Source: Magicicada septendecula
Taxonomy: Eukaryota > Arthropoda > Insecta > Hemiptera > Cicadidae
Length of the DNA stretch: 64,000 bases
Assembly (NCBI GenBank): GCA_034769895.1
Contig: CM068372.1
Coordinates: forward strand, 237,608,343-237,672,342
Direction: 5' to 3'
Below, one piece after another: positions 1 to 11,755 of the stretch. The stretch's first letter is position 1; each line of letters begins with the position of its first letter. The notes below the pieces were generated by a model that saw only the letters and a list, made by a program, of their open reading frames with translations, was not told the DNA's origin and ran no database searches. The position numbers and the translations under genes were made by a program.

Positions 1-986
1 ATTATTCCTTTGTCTTTTCTATAACTGTACATGTAGTGCTTAGAAATACGCGACCGATGACTGACAGTTGTAAACTGAATGCTGCCGAGTTTCGTGCGCA
101 TGCGTAGCGGAAGTGGGTGGGGGATTGCCCAACTCCCTCTCCGTGTCAATTCTCTTGTATGACAGACTTTAGTATCCTGTATCCTGTTTATGACATCGTT
201 TACACCATATGTACTAAGATTTGGGTACAGTCATATGTCAAAATACCAACACCTGTGCAGCAGTCATAACACTTCAAGTATGTTTACTCAGGAGCACATA
301 TGAAGGTGAGACCTGTCAGCTGCTCAGAGGCAAAAGAAAGTATTACACAATCTGTAAGATCATCTGGATCCAGATCATCATTGGATCTGTAATAAAGCCA
401 ATAAGAGCCCGTCAATCATTTTAATCATTTTGCTTACATAAGTGCAGTTCATGACGCCTTTGTTATATACGTTGACGTCCTTTTCAGGGTGTGAATCACA
501 CACTCTCTCTCTACACAATGGGCTTTCTGTACATGCTCCCGAGTATGTTGTGTTGTTATGTCTATGCCACTGTGTAAATCATTTCTTGTCTACAATAATG
601 GTAATGTCATCAGCAGTGTTATTACAAAGTCATCATAGACTCACAGTCATGTGTGTTGAATGAGATATGAAATTTATAAAATTGTGTCTTCTTAACACTG
701 AATGTATCAAGACGGCATGTGTTACAATGAATCTGCAATTGATAATATTTGCCTTTAGTGCATCAAATCCTTCAGAATGTTATAAATGTCACAAACAAGG
801 GTACAAATATAAAACAATTCAAACAAAAACAAAAAAATGACACTAATCTCATCTAACTTATCATTATATATGGATAATAATTAAATTATAGTGCAGGAAA
901 AATACGTATAGAAAGAAACATTAATACTTAAAACTCTGTTCTCTAATATTAAAATCAAATGAGCAATTAATGGAAATAATAAATAA
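1..986. other. unassigned AT-rich DNA
   Basis: No ORF here looks like a protein and no RNA gene was recognised. The stretch is probably intron or flank of the minus-strand ATAD1 gene, whose later exons were not found in this window. A 14-bp perfect palindrome (ATCTGGATCCAGAT) sits near position 365. Confidence 0.5.
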
Positions 987-2696
987 TCTATATATATAAA
1001 AGAGAAATACCACTGACTCACTGACTGACTCATCACGAAATCTCCGAAACTATAACACCTAGAAACTTGAAATTTGGCGTGTAGGTTCCTTATGTGATGT
1101 AGGTATCCGCTAAGAAGGGATTTTTGGAAATTCGACCTTTAAAGGGGGAAAAAGGGGGGGAAGTTTGCCTGACTGACTGACATAGAATCAACGTAGAGAA
1201 AAAACTACTGAATGGATATCAATGAAACTTTGAACATAGCTTCATCATAGGTCTTACGTGCTCACTAAGAAACGGTTTTAAAAACTTTCACTCCTAAGGG
1301 GCAACCCCCCCGCCCATTGTATCTATGTATGTATGTTCCACATCTCCTCCTAAACCACTGGACCGATTTCAACCAAACTTGGCACAAATATTTTACGCGA
1401 CGGGAGAACCAACATAGGATAGGTGTTTTTTTCGATGGGGTCCTTTGGGGGGTTCTTTGGGGTCTTTCACATCTCCTCCTAAACCACTGGACCGATTTCA
1501 ACCAAACTTGGGACAAATATTTTACGCAGCGGGAGAACCAACACAGGATATGTGTTTTCTTCGATGGGGTCCTTTGGGGGTTCTTTGGGGTCTTCCACAT
1601 CTCCTCCTAAACCACTGGACCGACTTCAACCAAACTTGGCACAAATATTTTACGCAACAGGAGAACCAACATAAGATAGGTGTTTTTTCGATACGATCCT
1701 TCGGGGGGTCCTTTGGGGTCTTTCACATCTCCTCCTAAACCACTGGACCGATTTCAACCAAACTTGGCACAAATATTTTACGCAACGGGAGAACCAACAT
1801 AGGACAAGTGTTTTTTTTCGAAACGATCCTCTGGGGGGTCCTTTGGGTCTTAAACAACTATTAGATCTGGTTACTATGGCAACCCAATAGAATAGATTCT
1901 TGTTACCATAGCATCGGTGGAAGTCTCCCACGTAGGAAATAGCGCGGGAGTCGTCCGACGGGCCTTCCCCAGAGTTCATCCACGGAACCCGGGGAGTCTT
2001 AGGTCGGATCCCGCGAAAGACGGCAGGGCCAGAGTCCACGGTTCTTATAAATAAAGATATAGGTTATGATATCAAAGGTGGTGTATGCATCTTAAGAAAT
2101 GTCTTAATAGTGTGTGAATTCAGAGTTGTTTCAGTTTGAATTTAAAAGTGGATAAGTTAAGATCGAAGTAAGTTAAGTTATAAGCGAGTACAAAAAACAA
2201 AGTTTTGATAGCGAATGTATTCAGATCATAGAGCTCAGACAATATAAATGCACTTGCTTCAGTTTGAATTTAAAAATTGATAAGCTGAAATCTATAGAGG
2301 CATTGTATTGTTAGAATAAGTTTAGGAGACACTAATTTAACAAATGCCTTATTTCAACATTAACACAATGAATTATAAAACGACAGTTAAATACGCAGCG
2401 CGTGCAAGTACTGTAGACATTTTATTGAAAACTAATTTAGCTGTTCGCCCTCTCCCAGAGTTAGAAATCGAGCAGGAGCATCACGCGCAACAGAATTCTT
2501 CTCCAGATATAAGAATACAGTTTATGACATGTTCTTACACAGGTGCGCTACAGAGTATTCCTCCAGTGAGAATGCGAACGTAACAATATAAGGAAGATTA
2601 TACAGTATACAAGTAATATAACGTTAGAACAAGAATAGGTGCCTATGAGCCTATGAATAAATTATGAACCCGAGCAACGCTGGGTAAATCGGCTAG
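987..2696 (+). mobile_element. non-autonomous Helitron (copy 1)
   Basis: The element begins with TCTATATATA directly after an A and ends with a short hairpin (CCCGAGC...GCTGGG, 2669-2684), then a few bases and CTAG, the 5'-TC...CTRR-3' layout of Helitrons. The entry text (CACTGACTGACT, then a GAAATTTGGCGTGTAGG block) is typical of arthropod Helitron families. No Rep/helicase ORF is present, so it would depend on a partner. It carries four 128-bp tandem repeats, a GC-rich passenger segment (1861-2040) and a small ORF of unknown meaning (2344-2583). There are no target duplications, as expected for Helitrons. The class call is secure; the exact family is not. Confidence 0.75.
1339..1851 (+). 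repeat. four tandem 128-bp repeats inside Helitron copy 1
   Basis: Units start near 1339, 1468, 1596 and 1724. Each opens with CACATCTCCTCC and contains an ATATTTTACGC block and a G-rich end. Spacing is 128-129 bp with few differences, so apparent ORFs across it (both strands) are repeat translations rather than genes. Confidence 0.85.
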
Positions 2697-2705
2697 ATAT
2701 AGATA

Positions 2706-3246
2706 TCTATATAAGCCAAATACCACTGACTGACTCACTGATCACGATATCTCTGAAACCACTGAATGGATATCAATGAAACTTTGAACATAGCTTCATC
2801 ATAGGTCTTAGGTGCTCACTAAGAAACGGTTTTAAAAACTTTCACTCCTAAGGGGCAAAAAACCAAATACTGAAATTTATAGCGGGAATTGCATACTTGG
2901 TAAATGAAGTGGTTGACATCTCAGTTTACTGGAAACCCCGAATACATTTAGTCCTGAGTTTTTAATCATTGTTTTAAATTGAAAAAACTTCGTTGTTTGC
3001 AGGTTCTTATAGTCGAGAAAATTTCGAAGTTGAATTAATTAATAAATGTATGTCCTTTTTTTCTCGGAAACGGCTCTAACGATTTTCTCGAAATAAATAA
3101 TAAATAGCTGTAGCTATGAATGTAAATAGACAAACTAAGAGTTGAGAATTTGTACAATCTATCTAATCCTATACTATTAAGCGAGCAATAATTGTACAAT
3201 TACGTACAACGTGAAACTCCGTAGCGAAGCACGGGTATTTTGCTAG
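2706..3246 (+). mobile_element. non-autonomous Helitron (copy 2)
   Basis: A second Helitron, 541 bp, starts 9 bp after the first. It starts TCTATATAAG with the same CACTGACTGACT entry text and ends with the hairpin CCGTAGCGAAGCACGG (3219-3234) and CTAG (3243-3246), followed by T. About 100 bp (2757-2855) repeat the sequence at 1205-1302 of copy 1 almost exactly, so the two belong to related families. It carries no coding sequence. Confidence 0.75.
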
Positions 3247-3884
3247 TATACATATAAAATGGAAAATTCAAAAAAGTGTACTGTTTCTATTAAAAGGACA
3301 TAAAATATAACACAGTCATTGGACATTAATGCCAGTGTTCCAAAAATGTGTAGCTCATAAATAATAAACTGAAATGAAAACAGGGTGAATATGTTTAGAA
3401 AAATTAAAATTTTTTAGACAACTTAATAAATTTCTTTTTTAATTATTTGTGGTTCTGCAAACATCAAAATGGTAATCGATCTTCTGCCAAATCTGCTCAA
3501 TCTGACAAGCAGAGGTCCATTCTACTATAGGCATAAAATAACAAATCTTTTCACTGTAAAATATATCCCTTAAGTATACTGTATATACTGGGTTCCCAGA
3601 AAAAATCTGGGTAAGTTTTGAATTTCTAGAAACCTGAACGTTTCTCCAATGATTTTTCTGGGGATACTTTAAGCAGTTTACAGTGAAAAGACTAATGATT
3701 TGGTACACCTATGAGACCTGGAACTACACATTTTTGAAATATTGACATTCTTTTTACTTCCATGTTCCTTAAGGAAATGGAAGTATGGTGATGGCAAAAA
3801 AAAAAATTATTGCAGATTCTGATTGTACTACACTCAAAACATGAAAAAAAGTTGTTTTCCGAAAAGTGTCTGTGTGTGTGTGTC
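3247..3884. other. unassigned DNA between Helitron and minisatellite
   Basis: No convincing gene. The longest ORF (minus strand, about 3439-3708) has no recognisable domain and lies in low-complexity AT-rich sequence. Confidence 0.4.
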
Positions 3885-5190
3885 TGTAGATTTTTTTTCT
3901 ATGGCAAACGATAACAGCCGCAAATTCAAACAGAATCTAATAATTTTTTGCATACAGCCCTGATTTGTAGAGTACTAACGACCTACTGTTTTTGGTGAAG
4001 ATCGGTTGAGGGAAAGGGGTAGTTTACCTGCATCGTTTTTTTTTATCAAGGGTAATTTTTTTTGTTTGGCAAACGATAACAGCCGCAAATTCAAACAGAA
4101 TCAAAAAATGTTTCGCATACAGCCCTGAATTGTAGAGTTCTCAAGACCTGTTGTTTTTGGTGAAGATCGGTTAAGGGAAAGGGGTAGTTTACCTGCAACG
4201 TTTTGTTTTAAAAGGGTATTTTTTTATGGCAAACGATAAGAGCCGCAAATTCAAACAGAATCAAATACGTTTTTGCATACAGCCCTGATTTGTTGAGTAC
4301 TAAAGACCTATTGTTTTTGGTGAAGATCGGTTAAGGGAAAGGGGTAGTTTACCTGCCACATTTTTTGTTTTATCAAGGGCATTTTCTATGGCAAACGATA
4401 ACAGCCGCAAATTCACACAGAATCATATAATATTTTGCATACAGCCCTGAATTGTAGAGTTCTCAAGACCTGTTGGTTTCGGTGAAGATCGGTTAAGGGA
4501 ATAGGGTAGTTTACCTGCAACATTTTATGTTTTAACAAGGGTATTTTCTATGGCAAATGATAACAGCTGCAAATTCAAACAGAATCAACTACTCTTCTGC
4601 ATACCTTTTTGAATTATACAGAACTCAAAGTCTGTTGATTCTGTTGAAGATCGGTTAAGGGAAAGGGGTAGTTTACCTGTAACGTTTTATGTTTTAACAA
4701 GGGTAATTTTTTCTATGACGAACGATAACTGCCGTAAATTCAAAGAGAATCAAATAATGTTTTGCATACAGCCCTGAATTGTAGAGTTCTCAAGACCTAT
4801 TGTTTTTGGAAAAGATCGGTTAAGGGAAAGGGGTAGTTTACCTGCAACGGTTTTTTTTCAAGGGTAATTTTTTCTATGGTAAATGATAATAGCCGCAAAT
4901 TCAAACAGAATCAAATAATGTTTCGCATACAGCCCTGAATTTTAGAGTTCTCAAGACCTTCTGTTTTTGGTGACAATCGGTTAAGGGAATAGGGTACTTT
5001 ACCTGCAACGTTTTATGTTTTAACAAGGGTGATTTTTTCTATGACGAACGATAACTGCTGCATATTCAAATAGAATCAAATAATTTTTTGCATACATCCC
5101 TGAATTGTAGAGATCTCAAGGTCTTTTGATTTTGGTGAAGATCGGTTAAGGGGGAGGGGTAGTTTACCTGCAACCTTTTACGTTTTAACA
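3885..5190 (+). repeat. minisatellite, eight copies of a ~162-bp unit
   Basis: A block reading GGCAAACGATAACAGCCGC and its variants recurs at 3903, 4068, 4228, 4390, 4552, 4717, 4878 and 5043, i.e. every 160-165 bp. Each unit also holds GCATACAGCCCTGA, GAAGATCGGTTAAGGGA and TAGTTTACCTGCAAC. Copies differ by scattered substitutions and homopolymer length changes, so the array is old. No ORF runs through it. It resembles a local tandem satellite; origin from a TE internal repeat cannot be excluded. Confidence 0.9.
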
Positions 5191-5415
5191 ACAGTAAAGT
5201 ACTTGAAAATTCATTTAAACTTTTTCAAACAATGGTAATTGTTAAAAATAAAATAATTTTGTTGCCAGGCAATAAAATTATAATTTTTTCTTTTTAATGT
5301 AAATCATGTATGAGAGAAAATATATCGTTCGTGGCAGGCAAGCATATCTCAATTATGTAATGTTTAGTTTACGTTTCCATTTTATTATTATGATTACTGC
5401 AATAAAAAGGCAGGG

Positions 5416-5416
<1 letters not shown>

Positions 5417-5485
<69 letters not shown>
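5417..5485. repeat. (AC)n microsatellite
   Basis: About 34 uninterrupted AC dinucleotides. A Thr-His ORF across it is a repeat translation. Confidence 0.97.
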
Positions 5486-5487
<2 letters not shown>

Positions 5488-6060
5488 TCACGCCATTTCT
5501 GGCCTCACTCATGTTTATTTTCTTACATTTGCATGATTTTTAAATGGAAAGTGCCGAAACCCACACCAACATAACGCGTGCAAGCCGAAAAAGTGTCCAG
5601 CGTGGATAGCGATTTGCTTCCTGTGGATCGCTGGGCAGTGTAACTGCACGTGTTTAGAGAGGAACGATCCATAGACAGACTTTTCGTCTTTAGGGAATTA
5701 ACCCTCTGCAAGATGCTGAGGGTCCATGAGTGACTTCGGAGCGCTCCTTCTTTTCCGCGTGTTTGTTCTGTGAAACGTAGACTGTAGATTCGCAGCTTTA
5801 CTCTAAGCAAGGCTCAATAGGAAATGTTGAAAATTTTTGTCCACGGTGTACCCTCGTACCCAATAAACCTGCTCTGATGTTTTAATTACGGACATCATAA
5901 TATTAAAACTTTGGAAACTTGAGCACTACTTAATGGAGATCAAACATTAACTTATACAAGCCATTAATTTTATGCATATTTTTTATATATGTGTGTACAA
6001 CGTTATAGGCAACAAAGAAGTAGTTTTTGTTAAAATTCCTTCCCGGGATGTTTGGCCGTA
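5486..6060. other. unassigned DNA
   Basis: A moderately GC-richer segment (about 5550-5800) has a minus-strand ORF of 95 codons with no recognisable motif or splice context. It could be a fragment of an unknown repeat. Nothing firm is seen. Confidence 0.35.
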
Positions 6061-6077
6061 GTCCAATTTTTTTTACA

Positions 6078-6126
6078 AAACCAGACGTTTCGCCAATGCC
6101 ATCGACTTCCATCATCAGTGAAAATC
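6078..6126 (-). ncRNA. hammerhead-ribozyme-like motif, solo PLE remnant
   Basis: On the minus strand the core CTGATGA (6118-6112) is followed 20 nt later by GAAACGTC (GAAA at 6091-6088), the two conserved boxes of a type I hammerhead. After GAAA comes ACGU, the short palindromic helix III also seen in PLE-C of this window, then a possible UC cleavage position. Helix I is weak. Helix II pairs only if five bases on its 5' side stay unpaired (six pairs, two of them GU), so the motif is degenerate. It lies in the 3' neighbourhood expected for a PLE, but no RT or GIY-YIG sequence remains around it. Confidence 0.5.
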
Positions 6127-6129
6127 GAG

Positions 6130-6764
6130 TGCGATAACGTGAGGTGGTATACGTTAGTGACCACAGTACTGTGGTTAAGGCTGAAGCAGTAAGTAGAAAG
6201 AAGTAGTATCTATGGAAATATTTCATTTCGAATGTGATTTTAAATACAAATCTTAGAACATGGAAGTCATGTATGGTTCTCCATACCAATATTTTTTATG
6301 TTAATATACTTTATACACACTGTCTACATGTACTTTTTATTTGATACATATATTTAAACTGTACATAATGCCTAAGTATATATCAGTAATGAAATAATAT
6401 ATGGGCCCAATAAATCAGAATTATTTTTTGGTTAAAAGGTATAATTAAGCCCATATCCAGAGGAGCAGGTGAACTGTATGTAAGAAGAAAGTTAACCAGC
6501 TCATCACAACTGGATATAATATGAGATGCATTATTCATACAGTTTGAGAAAGGGACATTAAAGTAAATAAACTGACAAAATAATAGCTACTTAAGTAATC
6601 AGCTTTACAAAAATATAACAGTACTACAGATGAGCCACAATATACAAACAGACGACAATTATTAAACCACTGAGGTAAGAATTAAGTAATAAGAATATAG
6701 GGCCTACTGTCTTGCTTTAAAATATTGTATTTATTTGTTATATTAAAAACTATGAATTAAAGTA
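6130..6764. other. unassigned AT-rich DNA
   Basis: Nothing recognisable between the hammerhead remnant and the Tigger element; probably ATAD1 intron. Confidence 0.4.
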
Positions 6765-9021
6765 CAGTGAAACTTCAATTAACCGTCACTCTTTTAACCG
6801 TCAGTTTCTGTTAACTGTCAGTCCGTACCGTACTCTATGTATAGTAACCAGATTACCGCGAAAATTCATCCTCGCTTTACTGCTGAGCAGCGGAGGCGCC
6901 GGAGTGGCACACTATTGTTCTATTGATGAGTCACATTCTTGGCCCGCCTAGCTATCGCACACGTGGTCAGTTTCAGTTGTGGCTGAGAAGCTGTTGTGCT
7001 CGGTGCTGTACGTTATTTGTTGTGTTAGTGGCTTAATTGTTTCGGCATACGATAGTGACATTCACACTAGTAAGTTTTGTTGTTAAGGTTTCTTTTCTTT
7101 TTTGTTTTTGTGCAACAGCTAAAAAATGGCTGAAAAGCGTAAACGGGTCGTGTTAGATCTCAACCAGAAAATTGAGATTATTAAACGTTTGAAAAAAGGT
7201 GAAACTCCCACTAGTATTGCTCTCATTTACAGCGTTGGAAGAACTACAGTGAATGACATTAAACGCGATGCTGAAACAATAGAACAACATGTTTCAAAAA
7301 TGCAAAACATCGATGGAGATCCTAAGACTCGTAGTAAAACCATGAAATCAGCAAAATATGACCAACTGGACACTGTTATGTATCAATGGTTTATACAAGC
7401 ATGGAGTCAAGGAATCCCACTTTCAGGCCCCGTAATAATGGCCAAGGCAGTTGAAATGAACAAAAAACTTGACAGAGATCCTAATTTTAAAACAAGCGTA
7501 GGATGGCTCGATAAGTTTAAGTGTCGCCATGGCATTCGGAAACTAGACGTTAGTGGTGAAAAACTTAGTGCAAATAGCGCAGTTATAGACGAGTACAGAG
7601 AACAATTTAAAGAGAAAGTGGATAAATTAAACCTCGTTAGGGAACAAGTGTACAATTGCGACGAAACCGGGCTCAATTGGAAAGCTTTACCACAAAAGAC
7701 ATTGGTATCACTTTTGGACATATCAGCCCCAGGTTTTAAAGTCCAAAAAGATCGGATCACTTTAATGGTTTGTGCAATTGCCACCGGCAATCACAGGTTA
7801 CCCCTGCTGGTGATTAGAAAAGCAAAAACACCTTGTGCATTCAAAAATTTTAATTTGAACGCATTGCCTGCTACCTATTACGCTCAAAAGAGTGCTTGGA
7901 TATCTCAAGATATTTTTTCTGATTGGTTCCACAAAGTGTTTGTGCCACAAGTTAGAGCTCATTTGGCTGAAATGCAGTTACCACAGGAAGCATTGCTGCT
8001 AATGGACAATGCTCCAGCATCCCACTTGCGGAATTAAAAGTGATGATGGCAAAATAACATGCTTCTTCCTTCCGGCAAACACAACACCACTAATCTAGCC
8101 TATGGACCAGGGCATAATCGAAAACATGAAACGTCATTATAGGAAAGCTTTTATTGGAAGTTTGATTTCATCTGATGATGAAATGTCTGTAAAAGAGTTT
8201 TGGAAAACGTACAACATAAAAGATACAATTTTCAATGTTGCTGCTGGATGGGATGATCTTCAAGTGTCAAATCTTAAAAATGGGTGGAATAAACTCTGGC
8301 CTGAAGCTAATGATGGCGAACCTAAGGAAACTGGGAATGTTAGTGTCGACGAAATTGTGTAACTGTGCAATAATGTACCGAATGCTGAAGACATAACGCC
8401 AGCAAAAGTAACAGAGTGGTTGGGATGTGACAAATTGGACGGGGGCTTTGACATTTTGAACAACGTTGAAATTGTTTCCAGTGTGATTGACAACGAAGAA
8501 GAGTGTTATATTTTGAATGAAAAAACTATGTTAAGAGTTATCGTATTATTGTTATGGTGTAGAGGCTACGTGAAGAAACAATGTTATCAAAATGCATTGA
8601 GTGGTTTGAGTGGCAAGAAGAGGCAAACACAACGTAGATACTTCTCCTACATAAAGTGCGGAACATTGCCGCTCAGAAAGCACGAGCCTCGAAGAAACAA
8701 AAGAAAATGACAGACTATTTTAAAATTTGAATATGTATGTACGTCTAGAGCGTAAGTTCATGTAACAATATGTACAAATGTACATGTGTAGTACATATGT
8801 TGTACTACATATACTGTACTTAATGTAAATTGTATATTGTTTGTTTCTGTAAAATAAAATACATGTATGTACAGTGTATTTCCAGTTCGTAAACGTGCAT
8901 TTTTTTATCATTCGTTCATGTATGGGGGTGGGTTGTTGTTTAAGGTTTTTCTGTTATCCGTCTATTCGATTAACCGTCACGGTCCCGGTCCCGACCCTGA
9001 CGGTTAATCGAAGTTACACTG
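6765..9021 (+). mobile_element. Tigger/pogo-like DNA transposon (Tigger-1)
   Basis: The inverted termini start CAGTGAAACTTCAATTAACC on the left; the right end, read inward, is CAGTGTAACTTCGATTAACC. The element is flanked by a TA on each side (6763-6764, 9022-9023), the target duplication of the Tc1/mariner-pogo superfamily. It is 2257 bp long and holds one decayed transposase gene on the plus strand. GC-richer subterminal sequences repeat the AACCGTCA core. Confidence 0.92.
7126..8730 (+). pseudogene. Tigger-1 transposase (CENP-B/jerky-like), disrupted
   Basis: The first 303 codons are open. An N-terminal pogo/CENP-B helix-turn-helix (LNQKIEIIKRL to VGRTTVNDIKRD, about residues 10-50) is followed by a CENPB-type DNA-binding domain with SVGWLDKFKCRHGIR. 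Then comes the DDE domain with the first Asp in YNCDETGLNW and the second in LLLMDNAPASH. A TAA at 8035-8037 ends this frame. The gene resumes in another frame at 8102 (MDQGIIENMKRHYRKAF, a conserved block near the third acidic residue), meets a TAA at 8360-8362, and finishes in the first frame with KKMTDYFKI, a typical Tigger C-terminus (stop 8728-8730). At least two frameshifts and two stops make it inactive. Start chosen at the ATG just before the helix-turn-helix. Confidence 0.9.
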
Positions 9022-9343
9022 TAAGCAAAAATAATGATTTGAATTGATAAATATTATAACGCAAAAAACCCATATGATATGAATAGTAAAGGAAAAAAAA
9101 TACTCACTACTTCACAATTGAAATTTTCATAAATTTCTATTAGTATACATTATTCACATGTATTGAGAGTATTAATAAAATGTACAAACACATTTACCAT
9201 AATCTGTTTCTCTTAAAAAATATATCACCCCTTCTATTTGAGTCTGTTACATACGTACTATTACGTACAAAGTTTAATAATTAACATCACAAATAAATGG
9301 AAATGTATCTCACATAAATTTCTTATTTATAACAAGAACATAC
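9022..9343. other. ATAD1 intron sequence left of exon 2
   Basis: AT-rich, no ORF of interest. This is the start of the intron downstream of ATAD1 exon 2; no later exon was found to its left, so the intron appears to exceed 9.3 kb inside this window. Confidence 0.5.
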
Positions 9344-9388
9344 CTCTTTAAGTCCCGACACTCCGAGCCTTCGTAGCTGCTCTAGTGC
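9344..9388 (-). CDS. ATAD1: ATAD1/Msp1 coding exon 2 (15 codons)
   Basis: On the minus strand a pyrimidine-rich tract ending AAAATAG is followed by 15 codons reading ALEQLRRLGVSGLKE and then the splice donor GTATGT. This continues the peptide of exon 1 (16228-16085): the two join in phase 0, and together align with the membrane-proximal linker of ATAD1 just after the conserved DPT.KQK block. ATAD1/Msp1 is an AAA+ ATPase of the mitochondrial outer membrane and peroxisomes that extracts mislocalised tail-anchored proteins. The Walker A/B and arginine-finger exons are not in this window and should lie further left. A tiny exon alone would be weak evidence; the phase agreement and homology make it good. 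Confidence 0.82.
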
Positions 9389-11379
9389 CTATTTTAAACA
9401 AAAGAAATCAAATCAGCCAATGCACTTACAAAATGAATAGTTTCAAACACATATTTTTAACACTACTAAACAATGAGTGACTGATATTTAGTGAACCCTC
9501 TGTGGAGACTGCCTCCATTCTAATATTTTCAATACTTAACATTTCGAACACAGTCATCTTCAGAAGCTGAGTGGTGGTTGAAAGATCCTCTTGAAACACC
9601 TAATACATCAGTGTGAAGATATGATAAGGCAGGCAGTCCAAGTACAGGATTTACCCCTATATATTTTTAATATATTATATTAAATATATTTAATATTTAC
9701 ATGTATTCACTATTAACTTCTTGAACAAAGCTTATCAATATTTTCTAGCACTATTATTTTCTTTCAGATTAGGTACCCTATCCCACTGTCTGTGTTGTTG
9801 GGCAATCAAATACAAACCTAAGCCCCCCCCCCCACACACACTCTTCTACAACTACTCACTGCCTCCAGCATACAACAATAACTCTGCTAACTCGAATACA
9901 ATATATGACATTTTAATGAATATGATTTCACCACTTATTATTACGGCTCTTTACTTTTACATCAAACAGAAAATACATCCAACTAACACTAGTCCATTGT
10001 ACACAATTACTCCTGACTCATACATTTACCTACTGATTATAAATTTACCAAGAATATTCAAATGTATTCTGTGCCACTCGTGACTACACTTTAAAATAAA
10101 AACAACCAACAACCTACAAAATGTCAACTGTCAATTTAATAATTTACATAAACTTACCTCCAGAACTATGACTCACGTCTTCTTTAGACAATTGTTTTAC
10201 ACTTGTGCCTTAGTTTTACATCTCAATTAAATAACTAATGCATTTCAGTTAGCATATTCTTATGAAAATTATAATTAGGTTTTTGATACAAAATATACTT
10301 GAGAGCAACAATAATCAACTGTCAGGTGTACTTGTGTTGTATATGGTTACTGATGAATAATATTACATAGGCCTATTCAGTTATGTTAATTAATAACAAT
10401 AGGCCTAATCAAGATTGTCTTAGTGAATGGACTAATTCTGAATACCTCTCATCACACACACTATCATCTAGTGGTAAAACCAATGTACCAAAATAATTAT
10501 ATATATAACTGTTTAATAATATTAACAATCAACACTTAAGTATATGGTACATTACTGAGCAATGTAGCAAGTTTAACACAACCTAATGACGTGAGTAACA
10601 TGAAAACAACAACTGTAATCACAACAATAAAAAACTACAACTTAAACAACCAAAATTATTACCACTTATAATCTGAAAGCTCAATCAGACTCTATTAGCT
10701 ACACAGAAAATGTATATATAAAGAGACTTCACATTCACATTATTATCAGAGTAGGTGCACAATTTGTAAAAACCTGTAACCCTAAAGACTAATTTTGGAG
10801 TGGACAGGCTTGGAAAAAGAAAAATACAGTCTACATATCCTACGTGCCACATAGTAAACACTTTTATGTTTAATTTAACATAACTAGCTGATGTACAGGT
10901 AAGACACAAATTAATCTCCAAAGTTAGTAAATAATGTCATTGGTATTTGGTGTTAAAGGTTGTATTTTAAAGTCTACATAAGTTATACAGTTTTGAGTGT
11001 ATGTATTATACTACAAAAAACACTCATGGGAAAGATGTTAAAACAATGAGTGAATAACTGATAAGTGTTAGTATGCTAATCAACACATTATATAGAATAT
11101 AAGTGATTACAACTTGACACTATTAGTTTATTTTTACACTTTTATATGAAATGTGTACTACACATTTGGTAATACTTTGCTTTAGGTATCTGGCCTCTGG
11201 TAGGTCTTAACCATGGAATTTGCAATAACAACTTTTTTGACTTTAATATGTATGAAGTAGATTTGTATGTGTGAAGTACCTATATGATTAGGACTATAGT
11301 ATAGGTTAAAAATGCACAAAAAAGCTATTGCAACAAGTTTGGCGATTGCTGTAGACTAGGTAGCTTTTCTTCAATTTGA
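9389..11379. other. ATAD1 intron 1, left part, without genes
   Basis: AT-rich intronic sequence. It contains a degenerate hammerhead-like motif near 9555, a C-run at 9823-9834 and two TAGGCCTA palindromes (10368, 10400). The ORFs at 9721-10083 and 10685-10921 have no recognisable motifs. Confidence 0.5.
9534..9575 (-). ncRNA. weak hammerhead-like motif (PLE remnant?)
   Basis: Minus-strand CTGAAGA (9563-9557) and GAAA (9545-9542) have hammerhead spacing. Helix I could form from CUU and AAG with an extra GU pair, and AUGU replaces the usual palindromic helix III. Helix II has only two good pairs. Probably a decayed relic; a chance match is possible. Confidence 0.3.
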
Positions 11380-11755
11380 TAGGTGGGCCATGACAAGGGT
11401 ATCTCTGGTTGCAGATATAGGAACGATAGCTCCAGATAACATCATCCGAGCCATGCTAAGAGAGGAGGACATCTGGAACCATGTGACACATTACGCAGAG
11501 GGTATCCTTAGGGTCAAAAAGGGAGACTTAGTTTTGATAACTAACAAAAAGGTTATCTATAAAGTTATAAAATAGAACGATGGACATGTGAGCCACTTGG
11601 ATGCAGGAAAGTGGCTTAGTCCGAAGTTGTGTGATAACTGGTTCCAAGCTAGTGCTTGATTGACGGATGAGAGGTTTAGTGGGTAGGTCACTTGAGATGG
11701 AAGTCCCACATGTTGTGCATAAATGCATTTTCCCCTCCTTAATAAAAAAATGACC
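11380..11755 (+). pseudogene. 3' end of an R1-like non-LTR retrotransposon
   Basis: Sixty-one codons (11390-11575) read APDNIIRAMLREEDIWNHV and end in a lysine-rich tail. This resembles the extreme C-terminus of arthropod R1-clade ORF2 proteins, where a 'LR.E..W..V..Y.E.....KK' pattern is common. The following 180 bp look like a short 3' UTR (AGTGGGTAGG, then AATAAAAAAA at the end). Everything upstream (RT, endonuclease) is missing, consistent with the strong 5' truncation of these elements. The recognition rests on a short stretch. Confidence 0.45.

Noticed and set aside
1265..2039. Several overlapping ORFs with repeating WF.RRC or LLLNHWTDF text
   Set aside because: They are translations of the 128-bp tandem repeats in Helitron copy 1, with no support as proteins.
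3885..5190. CRISPR-like array
   Set aside because: Units are adjacent with no unique spacers; it is a tandem minisatellite in eukaryotic DNA.
5306..5536. Thr/His-rich ORF
   Set aside because: It is the translation of the (AC)n microsatellite.
5523..5810. 95-codon minus-strand ORF
   Set aside because: No motif, no splice context, Ser/Thr/Leu-rich random look.
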